Shown here: positions 1 through 5,772 of the stretch, one piece after another
Position numbering within the stretch: the first letter of the stretch is position 1
Layout: the number at the start of each line of letters is the position of its first letter
NCBI GenBank assembly: GCA_937911445.1
Contig: CALDQY010000081.1
Coordinates: forward strand, 1 to 11,430
Origin: an uncultured Rhodobiaceae bacterium
GTDB lineage: Archaea; Thermoplasmatota; Poseidoniia; Poseidoniales; Poseidoniaceae
Direction of reading: 5' to 3'
DNA: 11,430 bases
Notes under the pieces: generated by a model
Told to the model about the DNA's origin: nothing
The model's input: the letters and a program-made list of their open reading frames with translations, nothing else
Database searches by the model: none
Made by a program: the position numbers and the translations under genes

Positions 1-178
1 CATGTTCGCCATCATGAGAAGAAAGACAACAGTCGATCATGAGTTTGGCTTCGTAGCCCCACCAATTCCACAACCACTGCCAAGTGCACCGCCTCTCCCT
101 CCTGAAGGGTTGCCAGTTGGATGGACCATGGAACAGTGGACGTATTACGGTGAAGATTATTTGAATCGACTCAAATAG
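1..178 (+). CDS. 3' end of a probable membrane protein with a proline-rich linker and GWTMEQW tail (partial)
   Basis: The reading frame is open from base 2 to the TAG at 176-178 and enters from outside the window. About 58 residues are visible. They start with a hydrophobic stub and a basic patch (FAIMRRK), which is what the cytoplasmic end of a transmembrane helix looks like. A proline-rich linker follows (PPIPQPLPSAPPLPPEG), then the tail GWTMEQWTYYGEDYL. The ATG at base 2 is probably internal, because a 58-residue protein starting in the middle of a hydrophobic run is unlikely. I associate this linker-plus-tail style with membrane proteins of marine group II archaea, which is pattern memory and not a search result. 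The function of the tail and of the protein is unknown. Confidence 0.6.
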   Translation, partial: MFAIMRRKTTVDHEFGFVAPPIPQPLPSAPPLPPEGLPVGWTMEQWTYYGEDYLNRLK

Positions 179-193
179 AAGTATAGTAATTAC

Positions 194-202
194 TCAAATA
201 TG
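194..202 (+). promoter_or_regulatory. Weak TATA-like box for the DsrE-family gene
   Basis: The AT-rich stretch TCAAATATG is centred about 24 bases before the ATG at 222. The bases just before that ATG (CCTTGGTCTGTTT) hold no Shine-Dalgarno. The spacing suits an archaeal TATA box driving a leaderless transcript that starts at or near the ATG. The match to a consensus is weak. Confidence 0.35.
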
Positions 203-221
203 AAAATGCCTTGGTCTGTTT

Positions 222-620
222 ATGAGCAAGAAATTCTTCATCAAAATTGTAACAGACCCAGATGTTGACCTTAGAAAGTGCGTTGTCGGCATAGCCTGTG
301 CAGCACAAGCCATCAACGATGGTCACGATGTTGACGTATTTTTTGCAGCGGACGGAGTGAAAATGATACACGCTGGTTACATTCGTGGAATCAACGAGCA
401 AGGAAATTTCCCAGATGGAATGATTTTCAACATGCTGAAAGTCATCACAGAAGGAGCGTCCAAGGTTTACTGTTCAACGGGTTCTCAAGCTGCCAATGGT
501 GTGACCAAAGAGAACGCAGATGAGATTCTCCTTGAAGGATACACAGATTGGATGACATGGAGCGGACCTCCAGGCGTGATTGAACTGAGTGCAGCATCCG
601 ATGTTCAGTTGGTCTACTAA
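222..620 (+). CDS. DsrE/DsrF-like family protein
   Basis: This 132-residue protein has the length and layout of a DsrE/F-like (YchN-type) alpha/beta domain: an N-terminal beta strand (FFIKIVTDP), an alpha helix (CVVGIACAAQAIN), a second strand (VDVFFAADGV), and the segment KVYCSTGSQAANGV, which matches the usual 'strand - C - small residue - GI' part of the family. Cysteines sit at 20, 26 and 84, and Cys84 is at the place where sulfur-carrying or redox-active members keep theirs. Relatives act in sulfur relay or are uncharacterised peroxiredoxin-like proteins. No tus or dsr partner genes are nearby, so a role in sulfur transfer is not supported by context. The ATG at 222 lacks a Shine-Dalgarno, with a TATA-like element near -24, so it is probably leaderless. 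The gene converges on its right neighbour with only two bases between stops. Confidence 0.7.
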   Translation: MSKKFFIKIVTDPDVDLRKCVVGIACAAQAINDGHDVDVFFAADGVKMIHAGYIRGINEQGNFPDGMIFNMLKVITEGASKVYCSTGSQAANGVTKENADEILLEGYTDWMTWSGPPGVIELSAASDVQLVY

Positions 621-622
621 CT

Positions 623-928
623 TCAATCCGACCGCATACTGAGAATCTCCCTCGGGATTCTGTAGGTGTAATGGAAACCATCACCAATGAGCGCCAGAGA
701 TTCGAGTAGATCATCGAATGCAACTTGGTGAAACGTTGAATCAAGATTGTGCAATGGCATGCTTGCTGCCATCTTACCTTGTCTAGACAGTGAAATGCCT
801 GTGGCGACGTATGGTTCAATTGAAGTGAAACGTAACATCTCTTCTGAGGTCTCGATGCTTCCTAATCCTTGAAACATCTTGACAAACCATTCGCTGATTT
901 TGCCCCATTCTTCAATCTGGAACTTCAT
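623..928 (-). CDS. Conserved-looking small protein of unknown function
   Basis: I do not recognise this protein. From the chosen ATG at 928 it is 101 residues starting MKFQIEEWGKISEWF, with mixed alpha/beta character, no membrane segment and no cysteines. The frame stays open up to 1021, which gives alternative starts at 946, 1009 and 1021. I prefer 928 because a TATA-like CTATAC (950-956 region on this strand) lies about 26 bases before it, fitting a leaderless transcript. The two longest versions would also overlap the phosphoglycerate mutase start on the other strand: the ATG at 1009 shares a CATG with the ATG at 1008. The stop (TGA at 623-625) is two bases from the stop of the DsrE-like gene. 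The gene is supported by an open frame that fills the space between neighbours and by a plausible protein composition, but not by family recognition. Confidence 0.5.
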   Translation of the reverse strand: MKFQIEEWGKISEWFVKMFQGLGSIETSEEMLRFTSIEPYVATGISLSRQGKMAASMPLHNLDSTFHQVAFDDLLESLALIGDGFHYTYRIPREILSMRSD

Positions 929-949
929 AGTTAGACCATCATCCATCGA

Positions 950-956
950 CGTATAG
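950..956 (-). promoter_or_regulatory. Weak TATA-like box for the small unknown gene
   Basis: On the minus strand these bases read CTATACG, centred about 25-26 bases upstream of the ATG at 928. That is the spacing expected for a leaderless archaeal transcript. This is a position-based inference only, since the match to a consensus is modest. Confidence 0.3.
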
Positions 957-998
957 ATGTTCTCTCTATGTCGTAGCCTTGATGCACCACCGACGAGT

Positions 999-1005
999 GG
1001 GAGGT
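999..1005 (+). promoter_or_regulatory. Shine-Dalgarno-like GGGAGGT before phosphoglycerate mutase
   Basis: GGGAGGT ends only two bases before the ATG at 1008. The spacing is shorter than ideal, but it is the only purine-rich element nearby. It supports the 1008 start over an in-frame start at 957. Confidence 0.4.
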
Positions 1006-1007
1006 TC

Positions 1008-1712
1008 ATGGCCTCCCTCATCTTGATGCGACACGGTCAGTCGATGTGGAATGCTGCGAACCTGTTTACAGGCTGGGTTGACGTTCCTTTGACGCAAGTT
1101 GGTATCGACGAAGCGTTAGCAGGTGGGCGGAAGCTAGCCGATGTTCGAATCGATGAAGTCCACACATCGACCTTGATTCGTGCGCAAATGACCGCCATGT
1201 TGGCATTGAGTCAACACAAAAGTGGCAAAACGCCGGTTCTGCAATACGCTGATTCTGGTGAACAGATGAGTGGGAACGAGCAGAAAATGGTTGAATGGTC
1301 GCAGATGCATGAAGATGCAGATGCTTCCAACATTCTCCCGGTCTTCGTTTCGTGGCAGTTGAATGAACGCATGTATGGTGATCTGCAAGGTATGAATAAA
1401 CAAGCAACACGAGACAAGTTCGGAGATGAACAAGTCAAGATTTGGCGACGTTCTTATGATATCCCTCCTCCAAATGGCGAGAGCCTTGAATTGACTGCAG
1501 CACGAACAATACCATATCTAGAATCGGTTCTTTTACCAGCCTATGCGCAAGGAAAGCATCTCTTTGTTGCAGCCCATGGAAACTCACTACGAAGCATCAT
1601 CATGCACCTTGAAGGATTGAGCAAGGAAGAAGTCCTCGGGTTGGAAGTGCCTACAGGCGTTCCGATGATGTACGAACTGCAGGATGGTGCATGGAAACGA
1701 ACCATGGGGTGA
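1008..1712 (+). CDS. gpmA: 2,3-bisphosphoglycerate-dependent phosphoglycerate mutase
   Basis: The enzyme interconverts 3-phosphoglycerate and 2-phosphoglycerate in glycolysis and gluconeogenesis. It is 234 residues from the ATG at 1008, which puts the catalytic-histidine motif LILMRHGQSMWN at residues 4-15, as in the family. His9 is the residue that becomes phosphorylated. FTGWVDVPLT (20-29), Arg58 in LIRAQ, LNERMYGDLQG (118-128, Glu120 as the acid/base) and AAHGNSLR (188-195, His190) complete the dPGM signature. Compared with E. coli GpmA, where Arg62 and Glu89 are 27 residues apart, Arg58 and Glu120 here are 62 apart. This marks an extra segment of about 35 residues around 72-112. An in-frame start at 957 would add 17 unrelated residues before the motif and is rejected. 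Many archaea use the unrelated cofactor-independent mutase instead. The stop lies four bases before the start of the AOR-family gene, so the two are probably co-transcribed. Confidence 0.93.
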   Translation: MASLILMRHGQSMWNAANLFTGWVDVPLTQVGIDEALAGGRKLADVRIDEVHTSTLIRAQMTAMLALSQHKSGKTPVLQYADSGEQMSGNEQKMVEWSQMHEDADASNILPVFVSWQLNERMYGDLQGMNKQATRDKFGDEQVKIWRRSYDIPPPNGESLELTAARTIPYLESVLLPAYAQGKHLFVAAHGNSLRSIIMHLEGLSKEEVLGLEVPTGVPMMYELQDGAWKRTMG

Positions 1713-1713
1713 T
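1706..1713 (+). promoter_or_regulatory. Shine-Dalgarno-like GGGGTGAT for the AOR-family gene
   Basis: GGGGTGAT overlaps the phosphoglycerate mutase stop codon and matches the GGTGAT part of the full anti-Shine-Dalgarno complement. It sits correctly for the ATG at 1717 and decides that start over the in-frame ATG at 1684 inside the upstream gene. Confidence 0.5.
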
Positions 1714-1716
1714 GTT

Positions 1717-3753
1717 ATGCTGCTCGATTGGCGCTTCGATGGCTTCCCCGGACGTGTACTCTGGGTTGATTTAACGAAAGGGACTGTTCAAGCCAAGGAG
1801 ATTCCACACGATTGGTTGATTGAGTCGATGGGCGGAAAAGGCCTTGCAACGCGCTTGCTCGTTGAGTGGGATACCACCGATTACGAAGCAGCGATGCAGC
1901 TCCAGCATCCCGTCCTCGATCGAGTTGACGTTGCCCGACACCCTACAAATCCTCTCCTGTTCATGACGGGCCCATATCAAGCGAGCACAGTCGGCTCCTC
2001 CGGTCGTGCTGTCGTTGTCACACGTTCTCCTCTTACCGATCTTTACATCGACACCTACATTGGAGGAAACATCGGGCATGTCCTTCGTCAAGCAGGTTGG
2101 GATGGGCTGTTCATCACGGGTGCCTCAGAGCATCTCTGTCGACTTGAGATTGTGGACGGCCATGCGGAACTACACAAGGCAACGGAATTGCAGGGAATGA
2201 CAACCTGGCAGGTTGAGCAAACGCTCGATGGTATGGGCGAGTGTCTCTCCATTGGACCGGCAGGAGAACATGGCGTGCGTATTGCAAGTCCGCTCACAGC
2301 TGGTCGAAGAGCTGCCGGCCGAGGCGGGACTGGTGCTGCATTTGGTTTTAAGAATCTTAAAGCGGTAACCGTCAAATCAACAACCAAAGAGAAGGTTCGC
2401 TTCGCAAGCGAGGCGAGTCTCAAATCTGCGGTTAAAGTTCAGCGCCAAGAAATGGGATTACGACGACGTTCAGGTGATCCATTCTATGCTTTTGGAACAA
2501 GCAGAGGGCCGATTTATGCCTCAGCAAACGGTCGTATGCCTACAGCCAATTACAGTTCGACCAATGCCATGATTCCAGCGTTTTCGGAACTGAAAGTGAG
2601 CGGCGGTCAAGGTGGAGTTGTTCCTGCAACGGGAACTGCTGTGACCATCACCACCAAACTCGATGCGCATGAGCTGTCCGGTGAACACTGGCATGAATCT
2701 TTGCCTGATGCAAAACAATCAGCTTGCTGTGCACCTTGTCCAATCGCTTGTGAGGCCGCTGATCGGCCAACAATCGATGGAGAGAAAATCCGCAAGCGCC
2801 CCATACATTTGGATCGCGTGGATCGTCCAGAGTACGAAACTCTAGCCATGCTCGGCGCGAATTTAGGACTGACCAGTTCGCTCGATGTTATGGATGGAAA
2901 CGATGCCTGTAACCGCCTCGGCATTGATACCATCTCTGGCGGAGCTGCTCTTTCCATTGTGTGTGAATTGGTGGCACATGGCTGGCTTCCTGATAATTGG
3001 TCGGACCATTTTCATGCTCCATTCGACTTTGGCCGATACAAGCAGGGCGATCTTGTTCCGTGGCAATTTGGAATACCGGAACTGCCTCCTCTTGCCCTTG
3101 CGATGCTTGCGAATGCTCAACCTGGGTCCAATGAACTGTTTTCCGTTCTTGGCACAGGAGCAGTAGCTTTCTCGGAATATGTTGAGCGAGTTACGGGCCA
3201 TCCTGCAACCAAATTGACAGCGCACTGCAAAGGTCTCGATTTACCTGCATGGGATCCACGTGGAAAGCGAGGAAATGCCATGGCATACATGACTGCAAAC
3301 GTAGGGGCTTCACACATGCGTGCTGGCTACAAGGAACCAACAGGTTTGCCGAACGCTTCTGCTGTCGACTTGATGGAAGAATTGATTGAAAGCCAAAACA
3401 GCATTGTCATTCGAGATTCGATGATTCTCTGTGCATTCGCCAAAGGTGCAACTCCGGATGCGGTCATGTTGGATGCATGGAATGCGATTACGGGTGATGT
3501 CGCTTCCTGGGACGACTTGATGCAAAGGGCGAGTTTGCAATGGGATTTGGCACGAAAGTGGAACGTCGAACATTGGCATCGGATTGGTGTTGAACCAATG
3601 GATGCGGACCTCCTATCGTGGCGCTTGCGCAAGGAACCCATCCCTGCTGGTGTTGCAGCAGGCATGGTCTCGTTTGTTGATGATGACGATGAAAAAGCAT
3701 GCATGGAAAAATACTACGCATTAAGAGGTTGGAAACCGGATGGAACTCCATAA
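1717..3753 (+). CDS. Aldehyde:ferredoxin oxidoreductase family protein (tungstopterin enzyme)
   Basis: AOR-family enzymes oxidise aldehydes to carboxylates in the cytoplasm and pass the electrons to ferredoxin through a [4Fe-4S] cluster beside a bis-pterin tungsten site. The ATG at 1717 gives 678 residues. The N-terminal AOR domain shows GRVLWVDLT (12-20), MGGKGLATRLL (38-48), SSGRAVVVTRSPLTD (94-108), a GGNIGHVLRQAGWDGLFITG stretch (116-135) and GRGGTGAAFGFKNLKAV (201-217). The cluster ligands are Cys338, Cys341 and Cys345 in CAPCPIAC, plus Cys572 in DSMILCAFA. NRLGIDTISGG (399-409), CKGLDLPAWDPRG (504-516) and SHMRAG (532-537) match the later AOR domains and pterin contacts. P. furiosus AOR has its ligands at 288/291/295 and 494, so this protein carries about 50 extra residues before the cluster and about 28 more before the fourth Cys. 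It ends at YYALRGWKPDGTP, without the usual KLxELGL tail. Substrate is unknown; position after phosphoglycerate mutase permits a glyceraldehyde-3-phosphate role. Confidence 0.92.
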   Translation: MLLDWRFDGFPGRVLWVDLTKGTVQAKEIPHDWLIESMGGKGLATRLLVEWDTTDYEAAMQLQHPVLDRVDVARHPTNPLLFMTGPYQASTVGSSGRAVVVTRSPLTDLYIDTYIGGNIGHVLRQAGWDGLFITGASEHLCRLEIVDGHAELHKATELQGMTTWQVEQTLDGMGECLSIGPAGEHGVRIASPLTAGRRAAGRGGTGAAFGFKNLKAVTVKSTTKEKVRFASEASLKSAVKVQRQEMGLRRRSGDPFYAFGTSRGPIYASANGRMPTANYSSTNAMIPAFSELKVSGGQGGVVPATGTAVTITTKLDAHELSGEHWHESLPDAKQSACCAPCPIACEAADRPTIDGEKIRKRPIHLDRVDRPEYETLAMLGANLGLTSSLDVMDGNDACNRLGIDTISGGAALSIVCELVAHGWLPDNWSDHFHAPFDFGRYKQGDLVPWQFGIPELPPLALAMLANAQPGSNELFSVLGTGAVAFSEYVERVTGHPATKLTAHCKGLDLPAWDPRGKRGNAMAYMTANVGASHMRAGYKEPTGLPNASAVDLMEELIESQNSIVIRDSMILCAFAKGATPDAVMLDAWNAITGDVASWDDLMQRASLQWDLARKWNVEHWHRIGVEPMDADLLSWRLRKEPIPAGVAAGMVSFVDDDDEKACMEKYYALRGWKPDGTP

Positions 3754-3765
3754 ACGGGGTTTACC

Positions 3766-4242
3766 ATGCATCCTACAGTAAGGAAGGCATTGCTGTTGGT
3801 CCTGTTGATTGCATCACCATGGATGTTGGTTCAAGGATGGATTTTTGTCGGTGCCCAAGACGAGTCCATTTCTTCCATGGAAGCCTGTCCGGAAGGCAGT
3901 GCGAACTGTGCGCATCTCGGTGGAAATGCAAACTATCGAATGGATGTAAGCTCAACATTCATTGATCGTTCGATCAAGGATATTCGTTCAGACTTAAACG
4001 ACTACATTACGGAGTACGATTGTAAAATTCTCGTTGAGGATGCTTCGGATTCGTTGTACTATGTCCACTTTGTTGAACGTACTCCATTTTGGTTGTTCCC
4101 AGATGATGTCTTGGTTTCCATTGAGCAAGTCGATGAAGACACTGTCAACATTGAACTCCATTCCCAGTCTCGTTTAGGACTTGGCGATATGGGGGTCAAT
4201 CCGGAGCGATTGGAGAGAATTTACGATCAACTTGTAGGCTGA
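3766..4242 (+). CDS. DUF1499 family protein, membrane-anchored
   Basis: The protein has 158 residues. An N-terminal hydrophobic segment (about 8-29, LLLVLLIASPWMLVQGWIFVG) follows two basic residues and looks like a signal anchor. The rest matches DUF1499: CPEGSANCAHL (41-51, the family's CPxSxNC start), YYVHFVERTPFWLFPDDVLV (about 98-117, the FxDDVxxxI segment) and SQSRLGLGDMGVNPERLERI (133-152, the family's SxSRxGxxDxGVNxxRI hallmark). The molecular role of DUF1499 is not known. The two cysteines (41 and 48) are conserved in the family, and if the domain faces outward they could pair. The ATG lies 12 bases after the AOR stop, with GGGGT at 3756-3760, so co-transcription is likely, although a functional link to AOR is not established. 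Its 3' end overlaps the convergent JAMM gene by 16 bases. Confidence 0.8.
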   Translation: MHPTVRKALLLVLLIASPWMLVQGWIFVGAQDESISSMEACPEGSANCAHLGGNANYRMDVSSTFIDRSIKDIRSDLNDYITEYDCKILVEDASDSLYYVHFVERTPFWLFPDDVLVSIEQVDEDTVNIELHSQSRLGLGDMGVNPERLERIYDQLVG

Positions 4243-4967
4243 AACAACTCATCCCATCCGTACGGATAACCGCTCTCATCGATGAGCAGTACATTGACGC
4301 CCAAGCCGGTTTTGTGAAAAGCAATCAATTGGATGTCGTGGATGGAATGTCCTGTTGGTGCGATGCCAAGTACAGGCAATTCCTTTCGGGAAAACCAAGA
4401 TCGTTTTGTTTTGGGTGCATGTTCTGTCCCCAGACTTCGACGCGTTCCATCAACATCATCAAACCAAGGGAGTGGTCCTTCAGGTGAAAATCGGAGACCA
4501 AGAATCATGTCGACACCAGTGGTTTCTTGTGCAGCATCTGTGTCTGCTCCGCTTGGAATCGCAGGAGCATTTGGATGCGTATGCAACCAGTGTGTGAACC
4601 GGCCTGCTCGAGAACCTCGTTGTCCTGAAAAGAGATCATCGGTCCATTCTTCTGGGAGATGATGAACGGAATAGGAGTCACCACGGTTAACGACATGAGC
4701 CTCCTTGATGACGTAGCCCTGACCTCCGAAGAGGTTGGAAACATGCTCTTGACCCTCAAACGCAGATTCGACTTCATGGATGTGTTTTCGATTTGGGTCA
4801 ACATCGAGACCGACGAGAATTTCATCGGGCAGCGACTGAAGTGCCCACACAACGAGTTCACGGAAAACAGGGCCGGGGAGGTGCAATTGTGCCGCATAGG
4901 CATGCCTCATCGAATACGATTCTGCGTTGTAGGAACGCATCGCATCAACCAACCAGGCTTCGACCAC
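4227..4967 (-). CDS. JAMM/MPN+ domain metalloprotease-like protein
   Basis: The sequence LHTHPNAPAIPSGADTD (128-144) is an exact JAMM zinc motif, HxHP-x6-SxxD, with His129, His131, Ser139 and Asp142. The upstream catalytic glutamate is less certain; Glu49 in DEILVG is the best candidate, since the usual ExxG(I/L)LxG context is only partly kept. JAMM proteins in archaea remove ubiquitin-like SAMP modifiers, and others are scaffold or phage-tail proteases. No ubiquitin-like or E1 gene is in this window. The 246-residue length exceeds a single-domain archaeal JAMM. The domain is followed by about 100 residues with a WFDDVDG stretch and a C-terminal IQLIAFHKTGLGVNVLLID segment ending in an aromatic/acidic tail. 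The start is GTG at 4967 with GGAAGG just before it. An ATG at 4940 would remove nine residues, and an in-frame stop at 4983-4985 excludes anything longer. Confidence 0.75.
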   Translation of the reverse strand: MVEAWLVDAMRSYNAESYSMRHAYAAQLHLPGPVFRELVVWALQSLPDEILVGLDVDPNRKHIHEVESAFEGQEHVSNLFGGQGYVIKEAHVVNRGDSYSVHHLPEEWTDDLFSGQRGSRAGRFTHWLHTHPNAPAIPSGADTDAAQETTGVDMILGLRFSPEGPLPWFDDVDGTRRSLGTEHAPKTKRSWFSRKELPVLGIAPTGHSIHDIQLIAFHKTGLGVNVLLIDESGYPYGWDELFQPTS

Positions 4968-5046
4968 GCACCTTCCACTGCATCATCCTTCATCAAGGGG
5001 CGCTTGTAGGAGAATCCTTGAAAACACTGGAGTGTATGTCCTTCTC

Positions 5047-5772
5047 ATGGCGAAGAAGCGAGGAGGGTTTGGCCGTTTCCTCGGTGCACTCACCGGCACG
5101 CCATACGAACGTCTTCTCAAGCAAGTGGAAAAACTTGCGAATGAGCACGCTGATGATGAGCGCAAGCTCGGAAAAGCACTCAAGAAACTCGTCGATGTTG
5201 TCGGAACAGCTTACGAGGAAGAGGAAATCGACGAAGACGAACATGACCTTGTTATCGAAGCCATCGAAGAGGCAGATCCGAAGGGGCGTTCGTTCCCGAA
5301 GTTTGCTGAAGAAGATGCATTTTATGCCACCGATGCGCCTGACGCTCCAGAATTGAACCTTGGTAAGCGCAAGAATTTGGACGAGTTGATGACAGCATCA
5401 GGAAAAGAATTCACGGGTAGTTTTGGACGTGATGAATTTGATGAATTCAAGGCCCGAATGACGGATGATTTCTATGCTGATTCGGATGAAGCCATCCAAG
5501 CTGGTGATCACCATGCTACGATTCGAACAGAGAATCGAGTCTTCACCGATGAAGAAGATGAATTGCAGAATGTCAAAGCAATGATTTCACAGGAATCAGG
5601 ACTTGTTGATCCCACCGCTGTTATAGAAGAGGAAGAAGAATCCTTTGAAGACGACGAGAATTATTCCATCGATGAAGATGGAACAGAATGGTTCCAAGAC
5701 GACGATGGCTACTGGTGGTACCGCCCTGAAGGAGAGCCTGACTGGCTGCCTTGGGAAGAGGACGAAGACTGA
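5047..5772 (+). CDS. Highly acidic protein of unknown function with aromatic C-terminal tail
   Basis: I do not recognise a family. From the ATG at 5047 it is 241 residues: a basic N-terminus (MAKKRGGFGRFLGAL), a helical region that could form a short coiled coil (YERLLKQVEKLANEHADDERKL, about 20-41), and then a long stretch rich in Glu and Asp. The end is unusual: about 200-240 alternates acidic residues with aromatics (DGTEWFQDDDGYWWY and PDWLPWEED), with seven tryptophan/tyrosine residues in the last 30. There is no membrane segment and no cysteine. I associate such tails with marine group II archaea. A GTG at 5032 would add five residues without a better ribosome site. The basic head with an acidic body would suit a nucleic-acid- or ribosome-associated protein, or a protein adapted to an acidic proteome, but neither is shown. 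Its stop abuts the opposite-strand stop of the peptidase gene. Confidence 0.7.
   Translation: MAKKRGGFGRFLGALTGTPYERLLKQVEKLANEHADDERKLGKALKKLVDVVGTAYEEEEIDEDEHDLVIEAIEEADPKGRSFPKFAEEDAFYATDAPDAPELNLGKRKNLDELMTASGKEFTGSFGRDEFDEFKARMTDDFYADSDEAIQAGDHHATIRTENRVFTDEEDELQNVKAMISQESGLVDPTAVIEEEEESFEDDENYSIDEDGTEWFQDDDGYWWYRPEGEPDWLPWEEDED

Noticed and set aside
957..1007. N-terminal extension of phosphoglycerate mutase from an ATG at 957
   Set aside because: It adds 17 residues before the RHG motif, which lies at residues 8-10 in the shorter form as in the family, and GGGAGGT precedes the ATG at 1008.
1684..1716. AOR start at the ATG at 1684 inside the phosphoglycerate mutase gene
   Set aside because: The ATG at 1717 has a GGGGTGAT ribosome site and gives an N-terminus that begins close to the conserved GRVLWVDL segment.
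4505..4903. Long minus-strand frame of about 130 residues within the JAMM gene
   Set aside because: It lies entirely within the JAMM gene on the same strand in another frame and lacks recognisable domains, while the JAMM frame carries a complete zinc motif.
4793..5356. + strand frame of 187 residues running across the JAMM start and the acidic-protein gene
   Set aside because: Its composition is Arg/Ser/His-rich as expected of a shadow frame, and it conflicts with two better supported genes.
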